Shown here: positions 46,511 through 59,715 of the stretch, piece by piece
Layout of the letters: every line of letters begins with the position of its first letter
Position numbering within the stretch: position 1 is the first letter of the stretch
Source of the DNA: Sipunculus nudus
Lineage: Eukaryota; Annelida; Sipuncula; Golfingiida; Sipunculidae
Assembly (NCBI GenBank): GCA_026874595.1
Contig: CM049309.1
Location: 3,014,076 to 3,078,075, forward strand
Reading direction: 5' to 3'
DNA: 64,000 bases
Notes under the pieces: model-generated
Told to the model about the DNA's origin: nothing
The model's database searches: none
What the model saw: the letters and a program-made list of their open reading frames with translations, nothing else
Program-made: the position numbers and the translations under genes

Positions 46511-48057
46511 CACCAACTTGGCCACAGAAGCCAGTCAGACAAACTTGTTTGAATCTACTTATGTATCAAATATTGAACAGGATATATGCCATACTCAAAA
46601 GTCTGTCTTTTTTATGCCCTTTTGCATATGCTGTTGTTTTGGTCCATACTGCATGGTGACATACCCATGAAACCAGGCATCTCAATGTAACAACTCACTA
46701 TTAATTCATACTCATAACAGGGTAGGAAATGATTTATAAATAATAATGACATAGTCCAATAACACGAGCTTGACAAACATCGAATTTCGCGTCACCTGAG
46801 GGAAGGCCACTTCATATTAATAATTATAACGCGCTACTGGTTGTCTTGTAATCGAAGTGCCATGTGCGAGTCTCCTTGTATGTCAGTGTGCAAGACAGCT
46901 GACAGCGTCCACATCCACTGGACTCGTGAACATTTTACGCGGTGATACGGCACCATATGAAAAAATAATCCTTGTATTAATATGCATATTATGTGCTAGT
47001 GAATGTCATTTAGCAGGTTCTTAGCAACTCTTGCTGTATATACACAAATAAACCCAGGGCTCTCCCGCAAGCTGATAGCGGCATCGGCAATTATATCACT
47101 GCATACCTGTTTCAAGTGAATTGCCAAGATATTTTGAGCAAAATATACATTAAAACTTAAATATTTTCAGGATTGGGAATTCCGTTTCGGTCTGTCAGTC
47201 GGCGATCGCGTAAAATCACTGGCTTTACTGATAGAATGGCTTTCATATATTGATCCTGTTAAAATTCCTGATTCAAAGCGGCGAGGGCACACCTTTTCTT
47301 ATCAATTATTTAACTATGTGCATGTAAATCTGATGTATAAATGATAAAATTATACGAAATCAAAGCACTGTAATGTTTTTTATCAAGTGGACATTACCAG
47401 CATATGGACATGATCACCAATATTCATGGCATACAGTTTGACCAACGTAATAATGCTGATTGCCGTAAATTATCTTTGGCGGCCCTGAGGACACTGAAAA
47501 ACTTGTACCTGTGTATAAGATGGCCCCCCTTCTTTGCCAAATATTTTTAGGATAAAATTTGTAGTCCTGTTCACTAACAAATATGGTACATGCATCTATA
47601 GTGGAAAGGCAAATTTTCCTGTGGAAAGGCAAAAATAGATTTATGCCTTTCTGTTGGAACAATGAAAATTACAAAGTACATGTATTACAAACACTTTCAT
47701 ATGTATTTCAAACTACCTGAATTCTGGTATGTATTTAATCATGACTATATGTTCCATAGTTACTGAAATAGAAACCTCACTCCAACTCTAAACTGAAACA
47801 CACCATATTTATGGTGAATTAAGGTTACACAATAAGCATAATTTATCATGCTTTAGAGCCTCCAATACATTACACACCATCAGGTGTTGGGAGAAGCCCC
47901 AGAAAGATATGACAACATGTTCTAACCAGTCTGGCTTGTGCTGTCTTTCTCTTGCCCAGGATATACATTTTATGATAAAAACAGTTCTTTCTGTCTATGC
48001 TGTTTACTGCTTATCTTTTGGTCTTCAGATGTAAATATTAATACTGCTTACAAATAA

Positions 48058-48199
48058 CTTCTCATTCTTCTCTCTCTATTTCTCTATCCTCTTTTGACTT
48101 TTTCTCTCTCTCTTTCTTCTTTCCTATCTTTTCTGTCTTTCTTTCCCTTCCTCTTTCTGTCTCCCCTTTTCTGTCTCTCTGTCTGTTCTTGCTATTCTA
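48058..48199 (+). repeat. Polypyrimidine (CT-rich) tract
   Basis: About 140 nt are composed almost wholly of C and T, with CTCTCT and CTTTCTTT runs. Low-complexity DNA that can form triplexes. Confidence 0.9.
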
Positions 48200-49016
48200 C
48201 TGGTAGACCGCATATTTATTCTGCAACTTATACACACATACAGATTAAAACTGAAAATGAGCAGGCTTAAGGTTAAACAAATCTAGTGGAAAAACATATA
48301 CAAGAATAAAATTTTCTACATGAGATTACATTTTAAAACAAAATTCACAAAATACAATGACTACAAACGAAAGTTCTTGTAATGAGTATTTCCAAACTAT
48401 CTACATAAAAATCAACTGCTAAGCCTCCTAGAAACATGTAGACCTCCAGAATCTTCTGTCAGCTAATCATACCAGACCGTAGTCTAGTAAGTTCCAAATT
48501 CCGATATATAAACAATCTGATCTACTGATCAACACAACCAATGATGAAAATAAACACAAAATTATTAAATATTATTAACTACATTTCCCTGACTATTTCT
48601 TATTATTCTATGAGGCTCTCTTTCAACCTAACCTCACCTGGTTAATACATCTGTGTCACGATCATACCATATTTGTCATGAAATGTGATATCTGCTTATA
48701 CTTTTTTTATGCCCATGTGGTTAAACTTGGGTACCAGACATGAGATGCATATATTAAGCCTTGGTCACTAAATTAACCATTCTGATCTCCAGACTATCCC
48801 TGGAATAATAAAATGTATGATACATTGATTCCCTTAACCTGGCATCACCGGACAGACAACATAAAGCTTTGTCCCATGGTCATTGCACAACAAGGACTGT
48901 CAGAGTTTATATAATGGTAATGTCTAAGCAAGGTATCATTCTCATAATGTAACAACACCCAAGTATTTAAATTTTACATCACACTGTGTCATTACAGGGT
49001 ACCAGCTTCAACATAT

Positions 49017-49460
49017 TTAAAGGGGCCTATTTCCATATCTATTATCTAATGACAATCCTGTGAACCTTTTATAATCATAAGCCAGAAAATGAAGATCCTA
49101 CCACACATAAGCTGTTCTTTTTGTTTATATCCTCATGTTATCAACATGTGGGGGTCTGCCAAAAATAACCTAAACACACTCAACAGAAGCCTTTGACAGT
49201 AAGTCATGAACCAGAGTTTTTTTAAAAGGGTGTTTTGCAACTTCACACACATGCAACTTAACAAATCAGGTTACATGGTTTTACTGTTTGTTAACACTAG
49301 CACATGTTTACCATGTTTACTAACAACTTTTTAGTGAACAAGTTCATACATCTTATCACAGAGGCATTGTAATTAAGAACTTTTTCTGTACTAGGGACTA
49401 CCTACTGCTCATTAATATGTAAACAGAGTAGGCCAGAAATCATATAAATTCTACAGAAAA
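49017..49460 (+). repeat. Dispersed repeat, copy 1 (pairs with 59.7-60.65 kb)
   Basis: It begins AAAGGGGCCTATTT, passes AACATGTGGGGGTCTGCC, and ends near ATCATATAAATTCTACA. The same landmarks occur at 59,716 and 60,253-60,655, where the copy is split by family P5. The divergence is substantial, so the duplication is old. Confidence 0.6.
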
Positions 49461-49973
49461 GGTAGATAGATAGCTGGCTTTAAAATTACATCACAACGTA
49501 TCATAATAGTGATATGCTATATCTATCTTATTAATGTTATCAGATGACTGATTATTATTCATATATTTTGTGTACCTCCTCTATAATATTAAAAATTGTC
49601 AGTATTCTGACCACAATGACACAGGTCTAGAATTATGTAATCCAGGGTCTTATTAACACTTAACACTTTAACATACCTCCCTAATCATCATTAGCATAAT
49701 TGTGCAAAGACTCAAAAAATTAATGTTATGGTATCAATCAAGCTTATCATGAGATAACACTCCAGCTTGTAACAGTGGTAGACCAACAGCTACCTTTGTA
49801 ATGAACACTAATAGAACACATACTGAGATTTTCTTTTTACTTGAGAGGGTTTCAAATTCCGGATGTATGATAGGAAAAAGATCGAGAAAATAACACTTCA
49901 TGAATATTGGGCCCACCAATGAAGGCAAGTCAAAAAGCAAAAGAATGATATAATAATTATATACAGTAGAACG

Positions 49974-50884
49974 CCTGCTAACTGCCACACCTCAATAACG
50001 GTCAATACGTTTATAACGGTAAGATTTTCCGGTCCCGATTTTTTTATTGTTATATTTCATTATCATTTTGTTGTCAATTACGGTCACTCCTCTATTCGGT
50101 ATTACGGCCAGGTCTCTTGGTCCCACAGGCCGGGTAACGCATCAATTACAGTCAGGGGCAGTGACTCCATTACATGGGCTCAACAAATCGAGCGGCCACT
50201 TCTGACCACAATATCATTACACAAGTGTCCGCTCTCACATATTCCTGTCTGTTAACAAGAGCCACTCTACCGTGACTGAGTTGTTTGACACGTAGCAAGC
50301 GACGTACTATGCACAATAGTAAGGCATGTGTTCCCACCTGAGTGTATGTTTGGGAATAAGTCATGCCAGCCAGATCTTAATCAGGGTGTTTGTCATTTAA
50401 TTATCGAATGACAACAAGCAGGTCCCAATGATTACGTCCACAAAAAAACGTTAAAGGCAAAATGTGCATCTTTAAACTTTCTAAAATGTGCTTGTGAACA
50501 CGTACATCAAACAAAACCAGTGTGGCAAACATCGCACAATTTACTCATACTTGAATAATTATGGATGCTAAATAAACATTAAAATTTAACAAATATTATG
50601 GATATACAATCTGTAATTTAATAACACTGTATTTTTATATATTGTTGATAAATGTTATAAATAGGGTTGATGTGATTGTAAATATTTTATTTTTTTTTAT
50701 TGATAACAGTAAATATACTAATACTCTGTATATACGTTTATTTTATTGATTGTAATAAAGATTTGAACTTGGTTTTGTGTTACATTTTAAACCTCCTATC
50801 CTGGTGTCCTGTATAATGGCCACTCCTGTATTAAGGCCACTTTCATCCAGTCCCGCTGGTGACCGTAATACAGGCGTTCTACTG
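49974..50884. mobile_element. Pogo/Tigger-like non-autonomous DNA transposon (911 bp)
   Basis: It starts CAGTAGAACGCCTGCTAACT and ends with the inverse of CAGTAGAACGCCTGTATTAC; 14 terminal bases match exactly. TA lies on each side (49,972-49,973 and 50,885-50,886). The subterminal region has ACGGTCA and TTACGG motifs in both orientations, typical of Tigger-like ends. No transposase is recognisable, so it is a deletion derivative or MITE-like copy. Confidence 0.85.
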
Positions 50885-50886
50885 TA

Positions 50887-53800
50887 ATTGATTTTGTATG
50901 TTACCATTATTCTAGGATAGCTTTCATAAATAATCAGATGTTTCAATTTTTCAAATTATTATAGTGAACAATGATTCCTAAGTTGTTCGATATTCACTTG
51001 GGTCCCCGTCTAAATTTTACAATTTACGCACACATATCACTTTATATAATTAGTTGAAAATTTATGGATATACTCTTCTTAGGATTTTTTTATGACAGTT
51101 ATTTTATTGTGAAATCGCGAAAATTAAACCCTCATAAAACAAAGAAAAGGTGAAAATAGCAAAAGGTTTAACCTCATGGATATGACACCAACCCCACTGA
51201 GTCTTTGCAGTCATACAGAGCATTCTTTAAGGTTGTTGACAATTTTTATCTGTTGTTCACTGTTCTCTTTTATGATTAAAAGACATAAATTCATAATGTT
51301 TCTGTCATTTTTAATTGTTTGTTTTAATTAAACAAAAATGCAAATAATCAAATCATTTCTACAAAAAATAATCAACAATGGTAAGATTGATTAATCAGCA
51401 CAATATTCTGTCTTAACTTTTTTTATCCTGTATATCACATTTTATTTCAAGATTCTAAGGCTGATCAGGAGTACTGTCTGTATAGATATGCTGTCTGAAT
51501 AAGTTAGAATAAATAACAAATAAATAATGATAAAATAAGCAGGTTGTGAACCAGACTCGTATGACAATGAATTCCAATTGTCTCGACATATTTAGACAGT
51601 TCTTTATTTCATCTGCCATTTACAACTCCGTCCCGTGAAATGGTGTAAGACCAGAAAAAAAACTTGCAAGAAATATTTTAGAGGTTTATTTTTCAAAGTA
51701 TCTATGGAAATTTATTCTGAGCAAGCAGCTAATAAAAAATTCCCTTTTATTAGAAATCTGGTTTGGCAGCAGATTTTGGGTATCACTTTGACTTTGATGA
51801 TTCATGTAGAAAAATGGTAAAAATATTTAAATGTCATAAAAACCTGTCTATGTTCCATCTTCATCGTAGGTGATGACTTGTCATGGGGTTCACAGGATCC
51901 CCGTGTGGTTCTTTCAAGAATTTATTTAACAGATTAATTACTCGTATGGTCCGCCACTTCAGATAATACCATCAGGGTAGGTTTTTAGTGACAAAAGAAG
52001 TTTCCCATTTTCACAGGAAATTGGATCCAATTCATGCTTAAATTGAAGTACAATGACAAAAGACAGTTCCAGTATAAATGGGAAAGTTTTTACAACAAGC
52101 CAACAGAGCACTGGCTATCCCCAGAAGAACCATTATTTCGAGACATATTCTGTTTTCGACAGCTTTTTCTGTCAGGGCAAGATTCCACTTCAATTGTCAT
52201 CCTCTTACTTAACTTGCTCTATAGATTACGTTTTTGCTTTGTTTTGCACTATTTGGTATTTCTTAGTTGCATTAACTTGATGGTTTTGCAACATGTTCTG
52301 AATGAAGTATATACACATTTCTTATTCCAGGAAAGCTTTCAGACTATAAAATTCATGAGATGTTTCATTTGAAGTTCAGTAAACTTCCAATATCCCAAAT
52401 GAGCTGATAACTAGAATGCCTATATGTTATGGTCACCTTTGGGATGTTATAAATAAAAGGATGGGAAAGCAATACACAGAAAAGTTCGGGAGTTTGCACC
52501 AACAATGAACATATACATTTTCACAGCACTGCAACTGTGACAATATTAGAAGCATAACTGTTTTAAAGGAAAAGTTTTACATAAACCATCTAGAAATAAT
52601 ATCTTTCACCCTTTATGGTTCAGATAAATTTAATATTCCATACAAATTCTGACTCACTTTACATTTGTATTACAGGTTATATCTTGCACAATCATGACTT
52701 AATCTATACCAAATGTTCAATTATTCCCAGATTGTTAAAATCACAATGGTATCTTTAGAACTGAGAATATATATGCAATATGTTGCACCTCTGAAAAACT
52801 GGTCTAGCCAAATAGTGTAGCTATGCTAACCCTACTTCATATGCAATGATAATTGGGCTGGTAAGCCTACTTGAGTCGTGATACAAGCAATATCGAGTAA
52901 TGCATCGCAGTGGTCTTCAATCATGTAGCATTCATATTGTGGTACACAGGCCATACTCTTAACAGTGTGCTATGAATGATGCATTAACACAAGAGAATAC
53001 ATGTGAACTCACTAAAATCCCCATCTCTAAGGAAATGAGTCATTTCCTGTCTAGCCTGGTAACCAATGCAAGCTATGCCTGTATTTATTCTGTCAGAATT
53101 TCAAACATGCTGGTTTAAAACTGAACTTTTCTTGCTCATGTTTGATATTGTTAGAAAGTACACTAATAATGCTAACAATTATTCTGGTTTATGTCAATTG
53201 ACATTATATCTGTAAGCCATGAGGCGTTGTCAAAAATGACAAAAATATTTGCATCCTCATGGGGCCTTATGATGCATACTACAGACATTTATGTAAAGGC
53301 ACTTTGACAGCCTGTAATCTAGTCTTAATGTCAGAGGTCCGATATGGCGCTACAAATTGGTCCTGAGCAATAAAGGGTTAGTCCTATATAATTTGTGGAT
53401 GAGGGTGTGGTCATCCCCAGAGCGTTCCTCCAGCTTCTACTAAGAAGATGCAGGTTTACTGGCTACAAAACTCTCTCTGCAGATAAATTCCCACCATGAG
53501 ACTGTCCTCTGAGTACTTTCCTGTTATATTTCAATGCCCTTCACAAACGCTGACCTAACAAGACAACATTCAAAACCATGCACTTATTGGAGGTGTCACT
53601 TTGCATACAGAAAACAAACCCCAGAGGTGCCAAGTCGCATATTGGATTTAAGGGTATACTCCTCGTATGTTTAATATGTATGGCACTACTTCAAGGAGCC
53701 ATGAATTATTATTGATAACTAGAAAACTGACAGGTCAGGAAGGGCCCTGCAAAAGATGCAGTCATTATAAATTGAAGTACTGTGAATTTGGTGACTTTGG

Positions 53801-54179
53801 TAGTATGGGCTGATAGAGTGATATTTGAAAATTAAAGAACCTATTAAGAACAGGTGACATGTATAAACTGGAAGAAAAGATATGGTAAAGTGAAAATGTT
53901 CAAAGCTATCAAAATAATGATATAAAAGAACTGCATGCATTTTTAGTTTCTGTATTTGTGTATTACCTGTGCCAATTATTCTTGAAGTCTTGGCTGGGCT
54001 GTGTCAAATATTTTTTCCAGTATGTTTTTGTATGTTGAATTGGCCTTATTATATGTGAGGCTTGAGTTTGTACATGAACCTTGTAGTATTACAGAGAGTC
54101 AGCTGCTGGTTAGTAGTGATAAAATGGTCATTCTCTTGAACTGAGATTCAGCTGTTCTTGGGCTTGGGTCTACAGATGC
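50887..54179. other. No gene seen; contains one member of a dispersed pair
   Basis: 52,855-53,070 pairs with 25,796-26,040. The 112-codon frame at 52,034-52,372 has no recognisable domain and its second half is an unremarkable hydrophobic string, so I do not call it a gene. Confidence 0.45.
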
Positions 54180-54945
54180 GCTGTGATGTGTAGAATGGCT
54201 ACATATGAATATCAATGTAAATTTGTTGATGGTCACTATAATAGGTCCAAATTCCTTGAGATGTTGGAAGTGGAGACAGATTTGTCCAAACATGGTCTAA
54301 ATGAGAGCCACTGTGGTGCGTTGGGCCAGTTGTAACCTGGGTGAACCCTACAGTTTGCAAGTTGGTTTCTGACAGTGTTCTTTGACAAGTTTTTTGTCAG
54401 GTCAATGTTGAAATCACCTGCAATGATAACTTGTGATCCTCCATGCATATTGATAAAGTTTTTAATGCAATCACTGATTTCATATAATGGAGTTCTTGGT
54501 GGACAATACATGAGTAACAACTGAATGGTAGTTGTGTCTTGTTGTATTTGTATGATTAGATTTGCTGCTACTGCATCAGTTGTGGAGTAAGTCTGTAGAG
54601 GTAGTTTCTGCAATGAACATCTTCCACGTGAGCAGAGAACTGCACCTCCACCATGATGTGATCTTCTGGCACAGGATATTGAGTTTCATTACCCAGATAT
54701 GGTGAAATTATCAGTGAGTTGCCATGTTTCAGTTACCGCCAAAACAGAAGATGTTTGGATATATGGATCAGGAATAAAGTCAGTAATGTGTGCAGGACCG
54801 AGTGACTGGGAATTGAAAAAGCACAAACAGATGACAGTTTCCTGCAAGGGAAGGATCTTGTCAGTAATGAGGGTGGCTTGCTTGTGTTGTTGCAGTCTTA
54901 GTATTTCTTCTGATACTGCACAATCTGTCTTAATGGAAGGTGGTT
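54180..54945 (-). pseudogene. Decayed LINE apurinic-type endonuclease domain
   Basis: The minus strand carries, in order, the motifs of the AP-like endonuclease that nicks target DNA for LINE insertion. FNSQSLG (54,797-54,817) is the N-x-R/Q-S-L start. AVTETW (TETW at 54,722-54,733) holds the catalytic Glu. A GGGAVL phrase is near 54,650, and IIAGDFNID (54,401-54,418 for GDFNID) holds Asp and Asn. TGPTHHSGSHLDHVW follows, then YSDH (54,229-54,240) with the final His. The motifs fall in at least three frames, with a TGA before the GGGAVL segment and a frame change after GDFN, so it is a dead relic. No reverse transcriptase is seen next to it. Confidence 0.85.
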
Positions 54946-54989
54946 AGAAATTTGAGAGAAAAATGCCTTGTTGTGAGGTTACACAACTG

Positions 54990-55753
54990 AATGCTACATA
55001 TTCTTGCCCTTTTGTTTGGAGTTTGTTGAAAGAAATGAAAACTCTGTCAAGGTCATCCATCTTCAAACTTGACCTAGCACTTCATAACAAACATTACTGA
55101 TGCAAGTTCAGTGAGTGTTAGTTAAATTTTTTGCGAGCTATTTGGTTAACATCATTTTAGCATTATCACTTCTGTGACCTTGAAAATCCATCAAGGTCAC
55201 CCATCTTCAAACATGATGTCGCCCATCAAAAGGTCCATCACTGCTGTGAGTCTGGGGACCTTATATGAAATACTTTTTACAAGTTATTGTGTTAACAATG
55301 TGTGTCCTTTTGCATGCATATTTGCTAAGAGAGCGCAACCTTACTAGGTGTTCAGTAATGGTTTTTACTGCATCACTTACAGAAAAATGGCTGACTATGA
55401 CCATATATCATGCCTCGTTGCTGTTGACATGAGGATCGACCTGTCCTACTGTTAAGGTGGAACAAACAATTATGGTTACAATTATGGTTTCTGCCCTGCT
55501 GAAAGAGGGACCTAAAATTTAACACCAAACTGTGAATAACTTTTGTGACCTTAGACCTCCAGACATCAAAGTCGATAGGGATCTTCCATAATTGATGGTT
55601 AATACATATTTCAGGTTTGAACTCAATCCGTCAATCCTAACTGGAGTTATCATCCAGAAAAGAATTTGTGGACGGCCAGATGGACGGACGGACAGACAGC
55701 TAGACAGACAGGTCAATTACTATAGGGCACCCTCTTTTCATTCAGGGCCCTAA
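54990..55753 (+). repeat. Repeat family P4
   Basis: TCAAGGTCATCCATCTTCAA and TCAAGGTCACCCATCTTCAA recur ~140 bp apart. The 3' part has GATGGACGGACGGACAGACA, then GGTCAATTACTATAGGGCAC and TTCAGGGCCCTAA, a short AGGGC/GGGCCCT hairpin. The 5' border is uncertain. The layout resembles P1-P3. Confidence 0.5.
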
Positions 55754-58700
55754 TTAGACCAGACTTTTTGATAAATTGGCATATGATCACCGAAAGAGAA
55801 AATTACAGACAAAATACATAAAGATAAGAATAAAGGATTTATATGAATTCATTATCAGGATCTTCAATAATAGCTGGATTTCTTTTCTTTATCTCATTTG
55901 ATTTTCAACAACAGCCAAGAGGACAGACGGATGGAAGGACATGAGGATGGATACCAATGCTGATCATTTTAGTTATCCTCCCTCCTAACCGCAGAGGCCT
56001 AATAAACTAGGTACCAATCAACTAAGTCAAATATCACAATAGAAATTAGCCACCAACAGAAAAAAAAAATTTGCAGCTACCAAGAAGCATGCCAGTTAGA
56101 GAAAAATGGAGAAATACACTACTTACTTACGAGATGAGTTAATGATGACTCTGGTTGCTGAGACGGGAAGCTGAGGCAGGGATCAGCTGGATGAATATAG
56201 TCCCAAAAGCTTGCCCTAAGGGATGGAGATACAATAACAGAATTACGGAGCACCGAACACAGGGGCAACCTCAGGTGGCACTTACTGACACTCCGACTGC
56301 TATTTAATCACTGTGTAACCTGATGGAATAATTGGTCCATACCCAACAACCACTCAGGGCCCTCAATGTATACAAAAGGACAAAGATTACTAACTTATGC
56401 AATCTGTCGCAATACGAGCCCAAGAAAGGCCAAACTGATTCACAAAATTTAATAACAAGTACAACAGTACATGAACTATGACCCAACTAAACGAAGCAAG
56501 GGGAATAATTTCAAATTATTTTACCACCTACATGTCATGTGACAGGCTATATGTATACCAGGTGCAGATTTTAAATATAATTGAAATTACTTTCAATGTT
56601 CTAATCTATCCATGTTCATAATATCTGTTTATAGGCATTGGATATATGTATGTTGTGTCTTTTTCAATCAAATGTGACTCAACTGTTTTCTTCTCAGTGT
56701 AGCTCAAGTGGTTAACCTGAATTTTATGTAATTATTTATAATAAGTTATGTTTCTCTTTGAACTGAGAGTGGAGACTTCAAGGCTTGGTGGATTATAGTA
56801 AATCTTTACCAGAAAAACTCGCCTATAATCAGGTTAAACCAATATTACGATAGCTTTGAACTGTGCTGATGGCAGATCAAAGTCTCCTTAGATGAACACA
56901 GGTTCATTATGGATTTGGATAGAAAATGGCTGACATTTACAAAAGCTGTTGAAGGCAGGCCAGCCAGCCAACAGAAAGGGAGCAGTGCTCCACTAAACTG
57001 CATTACATCTGACAATACATGACTTAATAGTTTCAACAGGGATCTTTAATCCTGAAATAAAAAAAAAATAAATTATTTTATAAATCACAGAGTCTATCAC
57101 AGCTCGGAAGTTAAAAGACTGATATTTTTTTTTTCATGGTGAAAAAATACTTAGGCAAGAACAAACAAGGACTTTTTTTCAGAATTCAAGGAATTTATTT
57201 GTTAGACCTGATAGTAAGATAACTATATATACAAAGAACTTTTATTAATTAAAACTGACCAGAAACTTCAATAAGCAAACAAGAAGGCTGTTTGACAGTG
57301 GTGTCAATTTATCTTTAAGGGTGACTTGAGGAGATAACTTGCAGTGGAGGGTAATTAAAGTTGGTACAACTTATTTCAATTATATATATAAATTAAAATT
57401 AAATAGAAGCTTTTAAAAAATAAAGTGTTTCCAATGTAGGTTAATTCTTAATGTAAAATTTTTATTGTAAAATCAGAAATGGAACCAGAGTCTATAATTA
57501 TAATTATTAAAATATTTAATTTCCAATATATAAATACTATTCTCTGAATAGAAGGAGGATGATTATATTGACCATCCCCCCTCCCTAAAGAAAAAGTGGG
57601 GGAATATATACCCCACATTCCCCCCCCCCCCCCCATACTGATGTCCCTGCTGTGTGATCAGTAGAAAAAGGGCCCATATGGTACACTTGCCATGTTATTA
57701 CAGCACTGAATATGAGTAACAGTTTTGCAACCGTTATGAAATGTAAAATTTAAGAATCACAATAAATTAAAACAAAAGCCATAAAGTACAACCAATACCT
57801 AATCATATCTGTAGACCCATGAGATACACCTGCCATTTTAATTAAAAGTAGATTGGTGTAAAACTTATTGCAACATGATGTTGCATAGAAATTGTTAATG
57901 GACAGACTGATGCAGCCAATCAGAATATTCCCTGATTATGCTGATGCACTGGATAAATATATATTATCATGTACAATTAATACAGCCTACAGTGACAGAA
58001 TGAAAAACCACAGACTATATCAGAAAGACAGTTCATGAATGAAAGACAGGGTTAAACATTAACTTTTACTTGCATAACATGAATATTACATTGTTCTGCA
58101 GAGTTCAGTAATGGAAGCAACAAACACAAAAAATTTGTTCAGCACAATCATTTTGCAACAATAAACATGTTCAAATGTTTGTTTGTTAATAAACATTTCT
58201 GTTTACACAGGTAAACAAACAGTTGGTTTAAGATAGAGATATATCAACATGATTTCATTTCTTCCAGAGAGAAAATGGCTAACTTATGATTAATCATTAA
58301 GCCTTCAGGTAAAGGTTTATGTTGGACCCTATTGCCGAGTGAGGCAAGCAGGAGTCAACATGTGGTTGCCCTACCATCATTTACCCAGGGCAAGCAGTCA
58401 ACTGTTTATGTCAAGACCTGAAAGAGGACAATAGCAAAAAAGCCAGTGAAATTTGTCCTACAGTTACCAACTTTAACACTTTCAAAGTCTTATTCTGACC
58501 TGGCTGGTGAATTTAGAGTGCATGTTTAGCTTAATTAGGATTCACAATCTGGTGCCCAGCTAACAACGGACCAAATAGATGAAGGAAACACAAAAGACAG
58601 TAGACTTAACTAAGTAATGTTCTCAGATGATATATCTGAGAATAACAGACACAGTGAATGTGGTCGAGGCTTGCTAGGAGATCTTGCCAGGAAGTACCCC

Positions 58701-59715
58701 AAATCCTAAACAGAAGTCTGAAGTGCCAGCAGTTGTGGAGTATCACTCCCTTATGGGCAAGCAAATGGATGACTGATAGGAAATAATCACTACAGTTCAG
58801 CTGACTTACACTTTCAAACATCGGAGCCTAAAATGATACAGCCTGATATCATCCATGTGGGTGCTCGTAAAAGAACAAACCAGCAAGATACACTTTGCTT
58901 CCTCAAGATTCCGAGCTGAAAAAATGCATTAAACTTAATAAGGACGAGGAACTTAGTGGTCTATAAATAAGCTGTTTGGATGCACAGGTTATATATTAGT
59001 GTCTAGACTCCTTAATGGGATCAGCAACATGTGAATGTAAAGACTGCGATAGCACATCCAACAAACTTTATATTCTGTATATGACCTCTGATCTGCTGCC
59101 CATCTTGAGAGTAAAAAATATTTTTTCATTTGATATTATGTCTTTTCAAGGTTTTCAGAGGATTCATTTAAATTTTCAGGTGTTTTATACCACTTCTTCA
59201 TCTTCTTGCATTGGCTTTTTCAACGATTTTATCAAAACTTTTAGAAAAGTTTTCAAAATTGCATTCCAAAACTAACTGAATAAAAAATCTGCCAGACTAG
59301 ACTGAATATTAACTCAACTGAAGTCACAATAGTTCACACCAAAATGTACAGAACCACACTTTTTTACTCCTTTTCTGCCATAACCAGACACTTGAGTGAA
59401 TCTAAGGTCTGATACTCCAAGGAAATTTTCAAAATTATTCAGAGTGTTTTCAAGCTCTTGTTCTCCAAGGAAATTTTCAAAATTATCTGAAGTAGACACT
59501 TTAAGTGTCCAGAATATACATGAAAAACTTCAAGGATTCCATAAAAAGCTTTTGGGACCACAACTGTTACAAACATCAGGTTTCATACACTTAAAAGACA
59601 TTTCAGGATGATTTAAGGACTCTGTAACACAAGATTCAGGACTATATTCATAAGTTTTGATAGTCTCTCCAAAACTATGCAGAATTCAGTGATCTAAGAT
59701 TGTATATACATATAG
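55754..59715. other. No gene supported; possible non-coding exon and a poly-C tract
   Basis: 56,136-56,305 on the minus strand is a candidate first exon (see findings). 57,620-57,634 is a run of C. 59,413-59,490 has CTCCAAGGAAATTTTCAAAA twice, ~52 bp apart. No coding exon is recognised. Confidence 0.4.

Larger units (their letters stand above)
45278..49016. other. No gene seen; scattered weak repeat traces and one CpG-richer patch
   Basis: 45,985-46,160 holds AAGGTCAAGGTCACC and TTGACCTTGAAGATCAAGG, resembling 11.3-11.6 kb. 46,346-46,510 may be a SINE (separate entry). 46,760-47,235 is richer in CpG than its surroundings. 48,058-48,199 is a pyrimidine tract. I recognise no exon. Confidence 0.45.

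Noticed and set aside
52034-52372. 112-codon ORF as a host gene
   Set aside because: No recognisable domain, no splice context, ordinary AT-rich composition.
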